A DNA stretch of 47,493 bases from an uncultured Micrococcales bacterium (GTDB lineage Bacteria > Actinomycetota > Actinomycetes > Actinomycetales > Microbacteriaceae). Shown here in pieces: positions 1-9,037 of the stretch. The notes beneath the pieces were generated by a model. That model did not search any database and was not told the origin of the DNA. It saw only the letters and a program-made list of their open reading frames with translations. Position 1 is the stretch's first letter. Every line of letters begins with the position of its first letter. Both the position numbers and the translations under genes were made by a program. The stretch spans positions 1-47,493 of the forward strand of contig CAIXVE010000091.1 in assembly GCA_903922825.1 (NCBI GenBank), written 5' to 3'.

Positions 1-1
1 A

Positions 2-418
2 ATAATAGGGTTTGGTCTTTTTTATCTGAATGGCCAAAGTGTTTATCCTGGTGTCTTAGCTTGGATTCCAGTTATCGGCACTGCTCTGGTTTTAGTTTTT
101 CCGTTGAAGCCCTTGGGCTTTGCTCCACTTAGATACATAGGCGACATTTCTTATTCGCTGTATCTTTGGCACTTCGTTTGGTTAGTTCTTCCAGTTCAGC
201 TCGAAAACCCTGTGACTGATAATTATTGGAAATGGGTCTTCTTGGGCGGTGCAGTTGCTTGTTCAGTTCTTTCATATCACTTCTTTGAAAGACCCATTCA
301 CAAGTCAATCACTCTGCATAAAGATAGGTTTTCGGCTTTCTTAATTGGATCAATATGTTTAGCTTTCACCTGGATGGTTATCGCTTTGGTAGAGAACCTT
401 TGGCTGCGAACTATTTAG
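2..418 (+). CDS. Acyltransferase 3 family membrane protein, C-terminal part (5' end outside window)
   Basis: The open frame runs in from the left edge (first full codon at base 2) and stops at 418, so the TTG at 104 in the ORF track is internal and the gene is truncated by the window. The visible part has several hydrophobic segments and the motif ISYSLYLWHF followed by a short cytoplasmic FFERP element. These are typical of the C-terminal half of acyltransferase-3 (OafA/YrhL-like) proteins, which move acyl groups onto cell-surface sugars across the membrane. The histidine-dependent catalytic N-terminus lies outside the window. The gene is convergent with, and overlaps by 8 nt, a secreted SGNH hydrolase, a domain often fused to or paired with these acyltransferases. 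The family call is firm; the substrate is unknown. Confidence 0.85.
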   Translation: MIGFGLFYLNGQSVYPGVLAWIPVIGTALVLVFPLKPLGFAPLRYIGDISYSLYLWHFVWLVLPVQLENPVTDNYWKWVFLGGAVACSVLSYHFFERPIHKSITLHKDRFSAFLIGSICLAFTWMVIALVENLWLRTI

Positions 419-1316
419 TTAGGTAGCGGGCGTAGCCTGGGACAAGATTGACGTGGTAGGTCTTGTTGATGTAGTTGATCACATATGTTCCCAGAACCGG
501 TTGACCTGCACTACTAAAGTGAATTCCATCTTGGCCTCTGATTTGGGTGTATTTGCCGTTGACCGGGCCACCCTCTCGATAATTTCCATTAGCATCCGAA
601 GTGAAGTTTCTTGTTTCAAGATAGGTGGCTCCAGGGACTTTAGGAACTGTCAGAGCAAACTGTTGATCTATTAGAGTTTCACCTTTTGCGTAATTGAAAG
701 GTTTCATAATTGGCAGGCCAACCCAAAGAACATATGCTCCGCTATTGGTGGCATCAGAAGCTAATTTGGTTACGTTAGCTCGGTAGGTCTTAATCCATGC
801 AGGTGTTGAAAAGTTCTGGTTCTTTCCATTAACGACATAGTCTTGCCTATCGTTAGCCCCCAAGAAAACTATTACTAGGTTTGGTTTATAGGTCTTTAGG
901 AATGCAGCTTGGTTGTTTGGCCAGTTATAGAACCAAGGATTAGATAGACCAGTTGATGCTTTAGCCTTCAAAATGAAACTTAATGAGCTTGCTTTGGCTA
1001 GTTCTGATTTCATGCCGTAACCCAGATTGTTCCCTAGAGAATCACCAACTAAAAGAAATCTGCAGTTCCCCAAAGCCTTCTTGAGAGCACCAACATCTGG
1101 GTTTAGGTTGCAGCCATCCGCTGCCAATTTCGTCTTAATAGCTGTGATGCTAGCTGGAGGGATAACAGGGTCAGGAATGGGATCGACTACCGGAGGTTTG
1201 ATCACTGGCTTAGTTTGCTCTAAAGCCAGAGCTAGTTGGCTGTTATTTAGCTCCAACCCAACGCTTGCACCAATCAGAGCTAACAGGGTCACTGCCAGGG
1301 CAATACGTCTAAACAT
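411..1316 (-). CDS. Secreted SGNH/GDSL-type hydrolase
   Basis: This 301-residue protein starts with a signal peptide or membrane anchor (about residues 1-32) and a proline-rich linker (about 36-56). The SGNH hydrolase fold follows. Block I is LLVGDSLGNNLG with nucleophile Ser93, block III is FLGANDRQD with Asn155, and block V is DGIHFSSAG with Asp263 and His266, so the catalytic set looks complete. Such enzymes remove or transfer acyl groups on sugars, peptidoglycan or lipids outside the cell. An AGGAG site precedes the ATG by a few bases. The gene is divergent from the GH16 gene across 89 bp and tail-to-tail with an acyltransferase-3 gene, which suggests it edits acylation of a surface or extracellular polysaccharide (inference). 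Confidence 0.85.
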   Translation of the reverse strand: MFRRIALAVTLLALIGASVGLELNNSQLALALEQTKPVIKPPVVDPIPDPVIPPASITAIKTKLAADGCNLNPDVGALKKALGNCRFLLVGDSLGNNLGYGMKSELAKASSLSFILKAKASTGLSNPWFYNWPNNQAAFLKTYKPNLVIVFLGANDRQDYVVNGKNQNFSTPAWIKTYRANVTKLASDATNSGAYVLWVGLPIMKPFNYAKGETLIDQQFALTVPKVPGATYLETRNFTSDANGNYREGGPVNGKYTQIRGQDGIHFSSAGQPVLGTYVINYINKTYHVNLVPGYARYLTK

Positions 1317-1372
1317 GTTTTATCTCCTAGTTATAGGCTATCTGCCTTGTCAAACTCACAGTTCTGAGCCTG

Positions 1373-1386
1373 TGAAAGCCCTTTCA
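1373..1386. promoter_or_regulatory. LacI/CcpA-type operator-like palindrome upstream of the first GH16 gene
   Basis: TGAAAGCCCTTTCA matches 13 of 14 positions of the cre/LacI-family consensus TGWAANCGNTNWCA; only the central CG is changed to CC. It lies 19 bp upstream of the GH16 ATG at 1406. That is a plausible place for a repressor to block the divergent promoters of the SGNH and GH16 genes. Three similar sites stand upstream of the giant surface-protein gene at 12.9 kb. Confidence 0.5.
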
Positions 1387-1405
1387 AAAGAGTTAGGCTA
1401 CAAAC

Positions 1406-3334
1406 ATGCACATCTCAAAGAAGTCCTTAATCGCCCTGCTGGCTTCTATTGGAATGGTGCTTTCAATAGGCAATATTTCATCCGGTAAAGCACTGCCAAC
1501 CACAGTCATCTCCTTCGCTTCCTTGACTAAAGCCACCTTTGGCGATCCTGATGTTCCACTTACTATTTCCGAAACTGCTGGCACAACAACCGTCACATCT
1601 AATACCCCAGATGTCTGTTCCGTGGTGGCTCCTCGCCTAGTTCACATCATTTCTGCTGGACTTTGCAAATTGGTTGCAAATAATTCTGGATCCTTAGACC
1701 ACCAACCAGCCAGACCGGTGAGCAAGAGTTTCACTATAGCCAAAGCTGCTAATCCAATCACCATTTCTGATTTTGGTTGGATTTCGCTAGCATTCCCTGA
1801 CGTTGCGCTAAGCACCACTCAAGTGGCTGGAACAACAAACCTTGCTAGCTCAACTACGAGAATTTGTACTATCTCAGGCAACACAGTTCATGCAATAAAG
1901 ATTGGTAACTGCACAATCAAAGCAACTAATTCGGGAGATAGTAATCACCTGATGGCTAAAGCGGTTACTAAAACTGTTGCAATTGCCCAGACTTCAAGCA
2001 TTACACCACCTAACCCGGCACCTGTTGGGCCTTGGACTATTAGGCAACTTACCTTTGATGACACAAACTCAGCCGCAGATACTGGCGCTTCACAAGCCTG
2101 GGTTAACGCTGGCTGGTATCACGCTGGATTAAGTTTTAGAGTTGCACAAGTTGTGGTTTCGAGCACAACAGTCATGAGATATCTGGTTACCGACTCTAAA
2201 GGAAACCCAGTTCCAAATAAAGTTGTGAACCTGAGTGTTGGTAAACGCAATGGTGGATCTAATGCGAAAGTCAAAGTCGGAAACCTCAGCTCTGATGGAA
2301 CCGACAAGACACCGCAGGATCAGATTCTGGTTACAGGCACTACCGATGCGAACGGAATCGTTAGCTGGTCTATTACCGGCTTAGACACTGCTGCAAGAGG
2401 TGGCCTATACACACAGTTAGCTGCTTGGATTACAGATCTTTCAACTGACACCATCGACATCACTAACCTGGAGTTCAGCATTCCAGTTGGTGGCTCAAAT
2501 AATGGTGGTGGCAGTTCTGGAACAGCTGTTCAAAACAAGAGCCTTTTATGGTCAGATGAATTTGATGGTGCTGCTGGCACCGCTCCTAATAGTGCCAACT
2601 GGACTGCAGATATTGGTGATGGTTGCAATAATCCAGCCGGCTGCGGTTGGGGTAATGGTGAAGCTGAATCTTATGCATCTTGCGCAAGCAAAGCTGATGG
2701 CAATGGCGTAATGAACATCACAGCCTCAACAGTTTCTGGTGACCCTAATTGCACAAGTAATAAAACTTGGACTAGCGCTAAATTCACAAGCTACGGCAAG
2801 AAGAGTTTCGGCTATGGTTACTTCGAAGCAAGACTCAAAATGCCTAGTGGTGGCGGTACCTGGCCTGCTTTTTGGGCTCTTGGATCAAACATCAACACTG
2901 TGCCTTGGCCTAGCTGTGGTGAGTTAGATATCGTTGAATATGCAGGTAATAACCCATTCATTGACACATCGGCAGCTCACTACCTGAACCCAAGTGGAGT
3001 CCATGACTACAAGATGGGGGCTATGAACAATTCAACTGCTTTGGCTTCCGGCTACCACAACTACGGAATGCTTTGGTTGCCAACTGAAGTCACTTTCTAT
3101 ATTGATGATCGTATTGTTGCCACCGTGAAAAAATCTGACACCGGTCTTTCAACATGGCCTTTCGGTCCGAATTCTTCTGGAGTGAATCCGAAGATGTATA
3201 TCATTTTCAACCTAGCCATGGGCGGAAGCTACGGTGGTGGCATTGACTCTAACCTAACGAAAGCAACCTTTAGCATCGACTATTTCCGCTACTACAGTGC
3301 AAATGGTTACGGTTCTACCCCTACCAATAACTAG
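1406..3334 (+). CDS. Secreted GH16 beta-glucanase (laminarinase-like) with Ig-like and accessory modules
   Basis: This 642-residue secreted enzyme begins with a signal peptide (about 1-29). Two Ig-like repeats of the 'TPDVC...AGLCKLVA' type span about 30-195. A roughly 150-residue beta-rich module (about 208-360) carries GGSNAKV and DTIDITNLE. A Gly/Ser linker (about 362-373) leads to a GH16 catalytic domain (about 378-637). The active site is GELDIVEYAG with nucleophile Glu506, Asp508 and acid/base Glu511, which is the E-x-D-x-x-E form of the laminarinase branch. WPAFWALG and FNLAMGG are further GH16 landmarks. It probably hydrolyses beta-1,3- or mixed-linkage glucan such as algal laminarin; the exact substrate is not proven. 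A second GH16 gene follows after 21 bp, suggesting an operon. A cre/LacI-like site lies just upstream. Confidence 0.9.
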   Translation: MHISKKSLIALLASIGMVLSIGNISSGKALPTTVISFASLTKATFGDPDVPLTISETAGTTTVTSNTPDVCSVVAPRLVHIISAGLCKLVANNSGSLDHQPARPVSKSFTIAKAANPITISDFGWISLAFPDVALSTTQVAGTTNLASSTTRICTISGNTVHAIKIGNCTIKATNSGDSNHLMAKAVTKTVAIAQTSSITPPNPAPVGPWTIRQLTFDDTNSAADTGASQAWVNAGWYHAGLSFRVAQVVVSSTTVMRYLVTDSKGNPVPNKVVNLSVGKRNGGSNAKVKVGNLSSDGTDKTPQDQILVTGTTDANGIVSWSITGLDTAARGGLYTQLAAWITDLSTDTIDITNLEFSIPVGGSNNGGGSSGTAVQNKSLLWSDEFDGAAGTAPNSANWTADIGDGCNNPAGCGWGNGEAESYASCASKADGNGVMNITASTVSGDPNCTSNKTWTSAKFTSYGKKSFGYGYFEARLKMPSGGGTWPAFWALGSNINTVPWPSCGELDIVEYAGNNPFIDTSAAHYLNPSGVHDYKMGAMNNSTALASGYHNYGMLWLPTEVTFYIDDRIVATVKKSDTGLSTWPFGPNSSGVNPKMYIIFNLAMGGSYGGGIDSNLTKATFSIDYFRYYSANGYGSTPTNN

Positions 3335-3355
3335 TTCTTGTATTTTGGGCTCTCT

Positions 3356-5782
3356 ATGAAACGTCTCAAAAGTTTTGCTTTGGTGACCGTTGCCATAACC
3401 ATTACGGTTTTAGGTTTAGCCATGAATTCAACTGCTGTTACTTTGCCAAGCACGACAATATCTTTTTTGAGCATACCCAAAGCCACATACGGAGCTGCAG
3501 ATATCTCTATTACTGTGAATCAGAATGTTGGGTTCACTACTGTCAGTTCTAATACTCCAGACATTTGTTCCATGGCTAGTGGAAGGAAAGTTCACATCCT
3601 AAATGCTGGTCTATGTAAACTGGTGGCTACTAACCCTGGGATTACTGGATATAAGCCAGCTCGGAATGTTTCTAAAAGTTTCACTGTGAGTAAGGCTCCT
3701 AACGCAATAACCATTTCTGATTTTCCTTGGATTTCACTCAAAAACCCAACAGCAGATTTGTTCACCACTCAAAATGGTGGAGTTACTTTCCTAAGTTCAA
3801 ACACCCCTAAGGTCTGCACAATTTCAAATAGCAAAGTGACTGCTTTAAAAGTTGGAACCTGCACAATTAAAGGCACTAACGGCGGAACTCTTAATTACAG
3901 CTCTGCAAAAACGGTAACTAGATCAGTCAAGATAGCGCTCACCTCAAATGTTCAACCGCCTACTCCAATCGGCCCTTGGACCATTCGCCAGGTTAGCTTT
4001 GACGACAGTAACTCTTTCGAAGACACTGCTGCTGAAAGTGATTGGGTTGCAAATGGCTGGTATCACTCAGGTCTTAGATATAGGTCAGTTCAGGTTGAGG
4101 CACTGTCAACTACCGCGATTAGCTATTTAGTTACGGACAGTTTAGGTCGGCCAACACCTAATAAACTCGTGAACTTCAGCGTAGGTAAGCGCTACGGAGG
4201 CTCGAACGCCAAAGTTCAAGTGGGAGCCTTTACCAGTAATGGTTCAGATAAAACACCTCAGGATCAGATTCAGGTTACTGGAACTACGAATTCTTCAGGA
4301 ATTGTCACTTGGTCAGTAACTGGCTTGGATACCACTGCGCGCAGTGGTCTATATACACAGGTTGCTGCCTGGATAACTGACCTAACTAAAGACACAATCG
4401 ACATCACAAACCTTGAATACAGCATCACATCCGGGGGAAATCAAGGCGGTGGAACCACTCCAGACCCAACCCTAACTGCGCCCTCTGGGGCGATAGACAG
4501 TCTCTTCTATCAACCTTGTACCGGAGTTGCTCTGCACGGACAAATCGCTAACATCGATGTCGATCCAACTGACCCATCAACTACGGCACTTGCGATAACT
4601 AGGGGAAGAACGGATCAACCTTCGGGTATCTGGGACTATTCAGTTTTAGCCTCTCTTCCTAAAGGAAGTTTCACTTCGAGTGTGAATAGATCAGTCACTA
4701 TTCAGGTTTACTCCCCTAAAGTCGGTGTGCCAATTTTGCTTCGCCTACAAAATGGCAGATCTAGTTACAACAAATTCATTCAGGCTCAGGCCTTAACAAC
4801 TAAGGCTAACCAGTGGGAAAAACTTACTTTTGATTTCAATCACTTAGCAGCAGGTTCTCAAACACTAGATTCAAATGCTGTTTATTCAACTTTAGCGCTG
4901 CTGGTTGATGCGGGTAATGCTTCAACTGGGCAAAAGTATTTCTTCAAGAATTTTCTTTTTCCTGGTGCCATCATAGATAACACCTTGCTGAGCACCTCAT
5001 CTACTAGCCCCACTCTTTCCAATAATCCAACAGCTACAGGAGATTATCTTTGGGCTGAAGAGTTCAACGGACAAACCGGTTCTAGACCAAACTCAGCAAC
5101 TTGGAAATATGGTCTTGATTGGAACAATTTCATTGTTGGCACTCAGCCAGATCTTGTTTCAGAAGATGGAAATGGAAACCTGTCTCTGGGAATGGAAAAA
5201 TGTTCTGGTGGTAACTGGGATGGTGCAATTATTCACACCTGGCAGAAGACAGCTTTCTTATACGGAAAAATAGAAGCTCGAATAAAGATTGCCTCAGATG
5301 CTGGCTGGTTCAGTGCTTTCTATATGTTTGGAGAAGATGTTCAACACTGGCCTTTATGTGGTGAGTTTGATATAGAAGAAGCCGGTCCATGGACTGACTT
5401 TGGTTCAAGTGGAACCATTCATGGTAACTACCCCGATGGCACTAGTGACTGGAATGGTGGCGGAGGGTTATCTAAGACTGTGCCGTACACCAGAGCTCAG
5501 CTATCTTCCGAGTACCACACCTATGGTTTACTCTGGACTCCAAACTCCATCGCTTTCACAATCGATGGAGTCTCCTACTCTAGTTACACAAAAGCTCAGG
5601 TGCTAGAGCTTGGCGGAACGTGGCCTTTCGATCAGCCAGAGTTTATGGTTTTTAGCCTCTACCCTTATTCAGCCAGCTTGCCAGCCAACACACCGGAGGG
5701 CACAGTTCTGAAGGGGCAGGTACTTGTTGACTGGATTCATTACTCTCAGTATCAGGGCTATGGCCAGATCATCAATCATTAA
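3356..5782 (+). CDS. Secreted GH16-family glycoside hydrolase with Ig-like, accessory and CBM-like modules
   Basis: I place the start at ATG 3356 (808 residues), which puts a clean signal peptide (MKRLKSFALV...) at the N-terminus; the TTG at 3338 in the track adds six unlikely residues. Domain order: two Ig-like repeats (about 30-195), the same beta-rich module as in the preceding gene (about 205-360), a beta-sandwich CBM-like domain (about 385-560), then a GH16 domain (about 570-808). The CBM-like domain carries IQVYSP, WEKLTFDF and FKNFLFPGA, landmarks that recur in the giant protein at 9.0-12.8 kb. The active site reads GEFDIEEAG (first Glu near residue 670), with glutamates at both possible acid/base spacings. 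Substrate is probably a beta-glucan or related polysaccharide. It very likely shares a transcript with the upstream GH16 gene. Confidence 0.87.
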   Translation: MKRLKSFALVTVAITITVLGLAMNSTAVTLPSTTISFLSIPKATYGAADISITVNQNVGFTTVSSNTPDICSMASGRKVHILNAGLCKLVATNPGITGYKPARNVSKSFTVSKAPNAITISDFPWISLKNPTADLFTTQNGGVTFLSSNTPKVCTISNSKVTALKVGTCTIKGTNGGTLNYSSAKTVTRSVKIALTSNVQPPTPIGPWTIRQVSFDDSNSFEDTAAESDWVANGWYHSGLRYRSVQVEALSTTAISYLVTDSLGRPTPNKLVNFSVGKRYGGSNAKVQVGAFTSNGSDKTPQDQIQVTGTTNSSGIVTWSVTGLDTTARSGLYTQVAAWITDLTKDTIDITNLEYSITSGGNQGGGTTPDPTLTAPSGAIDSLFYQPCTGVALHGQIANIDVDPTDPSTTALAITRGRTDQPSGIWDYSVLASLPKGSFTSSVNRSVTIQVYSPKVGVPILLRLQNGRSSYNKFIQAQALTTKANQWEKLTFDFNHLAAGSQTLDSNAVYSTLALLVDAGNASTGQKYFFKNFLFPGAIIDNTLLSTSSTSPTLSNNPTATGDYLWAEEFNGQTGSRPNSATWKYGLDWNNFIVGTQPDLVSEDGNGNLSLGMEKCSGGNWDGAIIHTWQKTAFLYGKIEARIKIASDAGWFSAFYMFGEDVQHWPLCGEFDIEEAGPWTDFGSSGTIHGNYPDGTSDWNGGGGLSKTVPYTRAQLSSEYHTYGLLWTPNSIAFTIDGVSYSSYTKAQVLELGGTWPFDQPEFMVFSLYPYSASLPANTPEGTVLKGQVLVDWIHYSQYQGYGQIINH

Positions 5783-5831
5783 TTGTCACCTGTTACCTGT
5801 ATTGTTTTGTTGATAATCCCAGAGGAGACCC

Positions 5832-7145
5832 GTGGATACCTTAACCATCATCGCGCTAGCTAACCTTGTTGCCATAATTGTGCTGGTCGCTATTTTCCTA
5901 ATGAGGAAACAATCCGGACCTAGCCAAGACATCTCTAAGGATCTACAACTTCACCGCGACGAACTGAGGTCTTCTATCAATAGCAATCATGAACTAATTC
6001 AGCAGAGCCTTGAAACCATTAGAACTGCCACTTCTACCGCTGCTCAGGCTCAACGCGATGAGGCGACAGCAAGTCGTACCGAATTGCAGAAATCACTTGT
6101 TGATGCTCTTAGAAACATAGAAACCAAAATAACTGAGCTGACTGACTCGAATGCCAAGAAACAGCAAGAACTAACTAACACTGTCCAATCAGAAATAGAA
6201 AAACTCCGCAAAGGCAACGAGGAGAAACTCGAGAAGATGCGTGAAACGGTTGACGAAAAACTTCAGGGCACACTTGAAAAGCGCCTAACCGAGTCATTTA
6301 GTTTGGTTAGCGAGAGACTTGAAGCCGTCCAACAGGGACTCGGTGAGATGAAGAACCTTGCCACCAACGTTGGTAGCCTGCAAAAAGTTCTAAGTAACGT
6401 TAAATCGCGGGGTGGATGGGGAGAAGTTCAGCTTGCTCGACAATTAGAGGACACTTTAGCTCCGAACCAATATGAACAGAATGTGAAGTTACGAATCGAC
6501 TCGAACGACATCGTTGAGTTTGCTATCAAGCTTCCTGGTCGTGCCGAAGGTGAAAGCGTTTATCTTCCGATTGACTCCAAGTTCCCTCAAGAAGATTACG
6601 AGCGCTTGCAAACCGCTCAAGAGAGCGGCTCCGCCGATGAATTGACTAAGGCTGGGAAAGATCTTGAGAAGGCAATTAAGGCTCAAGCCAAGCTGATTCA
6701 GGACAAGTATGTTCACCCACCTAAAACAACTGATTTCGCAATCATGTATTTACCAACCGAGGGTCTCTTTGCCGAGGTAGTCAGACGCCCTGGTTTGACG
6801 ACCGATTTGCAGAACAACTTCAGAGTTCTGGTCACTGGACCAACCACACTAATGTCCTTGCTAAATAGCCTTCAGATGGGCTTTAAGACCCTTGCCATCG
6901 AGAAGAGTGCTTCTGATGTTTGGAACGTCCTTGCCGCTGCTAAAAAGGAATTTGGCAAATATGGTGAAGTGATGGACAAGCTTGCTAAACAACTAGAAAC
7001 AGCACAAAAGACGGTTCAAGAGGTGGGCACCAGAACCAAAGCTGTCAAAAAGACTCTGTCTAAGGTCGAAAACTACGAGCTGCCTGAGTCAAAAGGTCCC
7101 CTGATTGGCCTACCTGAGTTCAGCGAGACTGAAGAAAGCAACTAG
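5832..7145 (+). CDS. rmuC: DNA recombination protein RmuC
   Basis: 437 residues with the standard RmuC layout. A single N-terminal membrane segment (about 5-23) is followed by a long charged coiled coil (about 40-190), the conserved RmuC nuclease-like core (about 190-385, with SRGGWGEVQLARQLED and PIDSKFPQEDYERL) and a coiled-coil tail. RmuC limits inversions at short inverted repeats and is thought to act on DNA at the membrane. The start is GTG, chosen because GAGGAG lies just upstream. It lies 49 bp after the second GH16 gene. A GATAAT box in that gap could give it its own promoter, so linkage to the polysaccharide genes is probably incidental. Confidence 0.95.
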   Translation: MDTLTIIALANLVAIIVLVAIFLMRKQSGPSQDISKDLQLHRDELRSSINSNHELIQQSLETIRTATSTAAQAQRDEATASRTELQKSLVDALRNIETKITELTDSNAKKQQELTNTVQSEIEKLRKGNEEKLEKMRETVDEKLQGTLEKRLTESFSLVSERLEAVQQGLGEMKNLATNVGSLQKVLSNVKSRGGWGEVQLARQLEDTLAPNQYEQNVKLRIDSNDIVEFAIKLPGRAEGESVYLPIDSKFPQEDYERLQTAQESGSADELTKAGKDLEKAIKAQAKLIQDKYVHPPKTTDFAIMYLPTEGLFAEVVRRPGLTTDLQNNFRVLVTGPTTLMSLLNSLQMGFKTLAIEKSASDVWNVLAAAKKEFGKYGEVMDKLAKQLETAQKTVQEVGTRTKAVKKTLSKVENYELPESKGPLIGLPEFSETEESN

Positions 7146-7247
7146 TAGCTCTTAGCAAACGAGCGCGTCTCAGGCCTCTAAGGCCCCCTTGCTGGCACTT
7201 TTATCACCTAACCCTAGACTTTATAGGGATTAGAGGGCGAGTAAGCG

Positions 7248-8987
7248 GTGAATCTTTCATTTTTAACCAACACAAGATCTTGGAGACGGTTTGGGTTAAC
7301 CGAAATTTGGAACTGGGGACTCTTTTGGTTTACCGCGAGCCTCGTGGCTTTGCTTAGCTACGCCTTTGACGCCGTTCGCCTCAATAACTATTCGCTTTCC
7401 TGGATTCCAATAAACCTGATCTCATTTTCAATTTCTCTGGGATTTTCTGTGGTTGTAGTGCTTATCGCTAGATCGCGCAAACTGATGCATCCATACATGA
7501 CCATTGTTAACTTTTTTGTCGCTGCCGTCTGCATGGGGATTAAAAACGCGCTAACTTTTATGCTTTGTGCTCCGTTTGGAATCGAAGACCAGGGAAATGT
7601 GTGGTCGAGATTCCTTGGTGGAACAGTCATTGGAATCGCAGCATTCATAGTTTATGGTTCTGTTGTTGCAGGAAGAATCGACCGAGTCAAGTCGTTAGGA
7701 GATCTGGCTACGAAAGAGCGAGCTTTAGTTGGCTTTAGAGATAACGTAACCGAACTTTTCATTGAAGAAGAACAAGAACTCCGTGAGCGCACCAGGAGAG
7801 AATTACTCCCAAGATTTGAAGCACTACAACAAAAAGTTGAACTTGGTTTAGATGGTAAGACTCTTACGAGCGACTTGCTTAACCTACTAACAAAAGAGGT
7901 TAGACCGCTTAGTGCCGAAATCGCTCGAGATGCGCAAAGTTTGTCCAGATTGACCCCCCAGTCTCTTACCGAGTCCAAAAGACTGCCTGTGGTAAAAGTT
8001 CAACTTCACAAAATGGTGCAACCATTCAAGAGCTTTGCGCTTACCACATTCGCCTGGTGGCTCGGAGTTGCTGTCGCAATTCCAAATCAAGGCCTAGAAC
8101 AAGCAATGATTGCTGCTCTGGTCTACTTCGCTTGCCTTAGCGTCCTGAGGTTTGCTTTGCTAGCATTCAAGCCGGTCTCTATATTTATCGCCCTAGTTGT
8201 ATTGACCATAGTCGCCCTACTGGCACCGTTCGCTAGTTACTATTTGCTTTACCAGGAACCTCATCTTCCCACGCAATCACCACTTATCGCTGCATACTAT
8301 GTCACTGGCGGGCTTTCAGTTTTGATCTTTGGATATTCACACATCTTTGACCTTTCTAGAATTGTGCTTGAAGACAGGTTGAAAAAAGTTGTGGAACAGT
8401 TCACTAGAGAAAACAAACTCTTCGAGCAAAAGCTCTGGATTGCTCGACATGTTTGGTACACCATGCTTCATGGCTCCGTGCAATCTGCATTGACTGCCGC
8501 CTCTATTCGCGCCTCTCATTCAAAGACTCTTAGCGAAGGTGATAGAAAAGCCATACTTCTTGACCTAAAAAGAGCCATGGATGCACTCAGAAATCCAAAG
8601 AAGGAGAACATAACTTTGGAGGAGAGTCTGAATGGGCTGCGTGAAACATGGGAGGGAATCTGCCAAATCCATCTAAAAGTGGAACCTTCGGCATCAAGGG
8701 CAGTAACCTCGTCGACAGATGCGAGTTTGGTAACAAATGAAATCCTAAAAGAATCGGTCAGCAATGCGGTTAAGCACGGAAGCTCCGATGAAGTCGAAAT
8801 AACTATTTCATTAGATGGCTCCAGCAATCTCGAAATATTAGTTTCAAGCAACGGTTCAAGGCCTAAGGAAAAGAATAGAAGTGGAATAGGTTCCGTTCTT
8901 TTTGAAACTCTGGGCACAGTCAATCAGCTTCGCTGGAACAGCCTAACTAATAAAACTGAACTCTACATTGTTATCCCAGTAGCTTAA
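7248..8987 (+). CDS. Orphan membrane sensor histidine kinase-like protein
   Basis: 579 residues from a GTG start. A block of about four membrane helices (about 25-145) is followed by a charged helical cytoplasmic section (about 150-250), a second block of helices (about 260-370), a dimerisation-like helix and a C-terminal HATPase domain. The helix reads RHVWYTMLHGSVQSAL, with His401 and His408; the LHGSVQ pattern resembles the H-box of HisKA_3 (NarL-type) kinases. The ATPase N-box is visible as NEILKESVSNAVKHG, and a degenerate G-box follows (RSGIGSVLFETLG). No response regulator is adjacent. The signal and partner are unknown. It sits between the GH16 genes and the giant surface protein, so a role in controlling that locus is possible but unproven. 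It ends in a strong terminator. Confidence 0.75.
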   Translation: MNLSFLTNTRSWRRFGLTEIWNWGLFWFTASLVALLSYAFDAVRLNNYSLSWIPINLISFSISLGFSVVVVLIARSRKLMHPYMTIVNFFVAAVCMGIKNALTFMLCAPFGIEDQGNVWSRFLGGTVIGIAAFIVYGSVVAGRIDRVKSLGDLATKERALVGFRDNVTELFIEEEQELRERTRRELLPRFEALQQKVELGLDGKTLTSDLLNLLTKEVRPLSAEIARDAQSLSRLTPQSLTESKRLPVVKVQLHKMVQPFKSFALTTFAWWLGVAVAIPNQGLEQAMIAALVYFACLSVLRFALLAFKPVSIFIALVVLTIVALLAPFASYYLLYQEPHLPTQSPLIAAYYVTGGLSVLIFGYSHIFDLSRIVLEDRLKKVVEQFTRENKLFEQKLWIARHVWYTMLHGSVQSALTAASIRASHSKTLSEGDRKAILLDLKRAMDALRNPKKENITLEESLNGLRETWEGICQIHLKVEPSASRAVTSSTDASLVTNEILKESVSNAVKHGSSDEVEITISLDGSSNLEILVSSNGSRPKEKNRSGIGSVLFETLGTVNQLRWNSLTNKTELYIVIPVA

Positions 8988-9030
8988 AAGAAATCAGCCC
9001 ACCCAAATTAATGGGTGGGCTGATTTCTTT
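8987..9030. terminator. Bidirectional rho-independent terminator
   Basis: Arms AAAGAAATCAGCCCACCC and GGGTGGGCTGATTTCTTT form a perfect 18-bp stem around the 8-nt loop AAATTAAT. The hairpin starts on the last base of the kinase stop codon and ends 8 bp before the end of the convergent giant gene. Its A-rich left and T-rich right flanks allow it to terminate both transcripts. Confidence 0.93.
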
Positions 9031-9037
9031 ACTTGAA

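Noticed and set aside
1027-1488. 153-residue plus-strand ORF across the SGNH and GH16 starts
   Set aside because: It runs antisense to the SGNH signal peptide and out of frame with GH16; the translation shows no family features.
8516-8923. 135-residue minus-strand ORF inside the sensor kinase gene
   Set aside because: Ser/Leu/Arg-rich shadow of the kinase and ATPase domains; no start signal.
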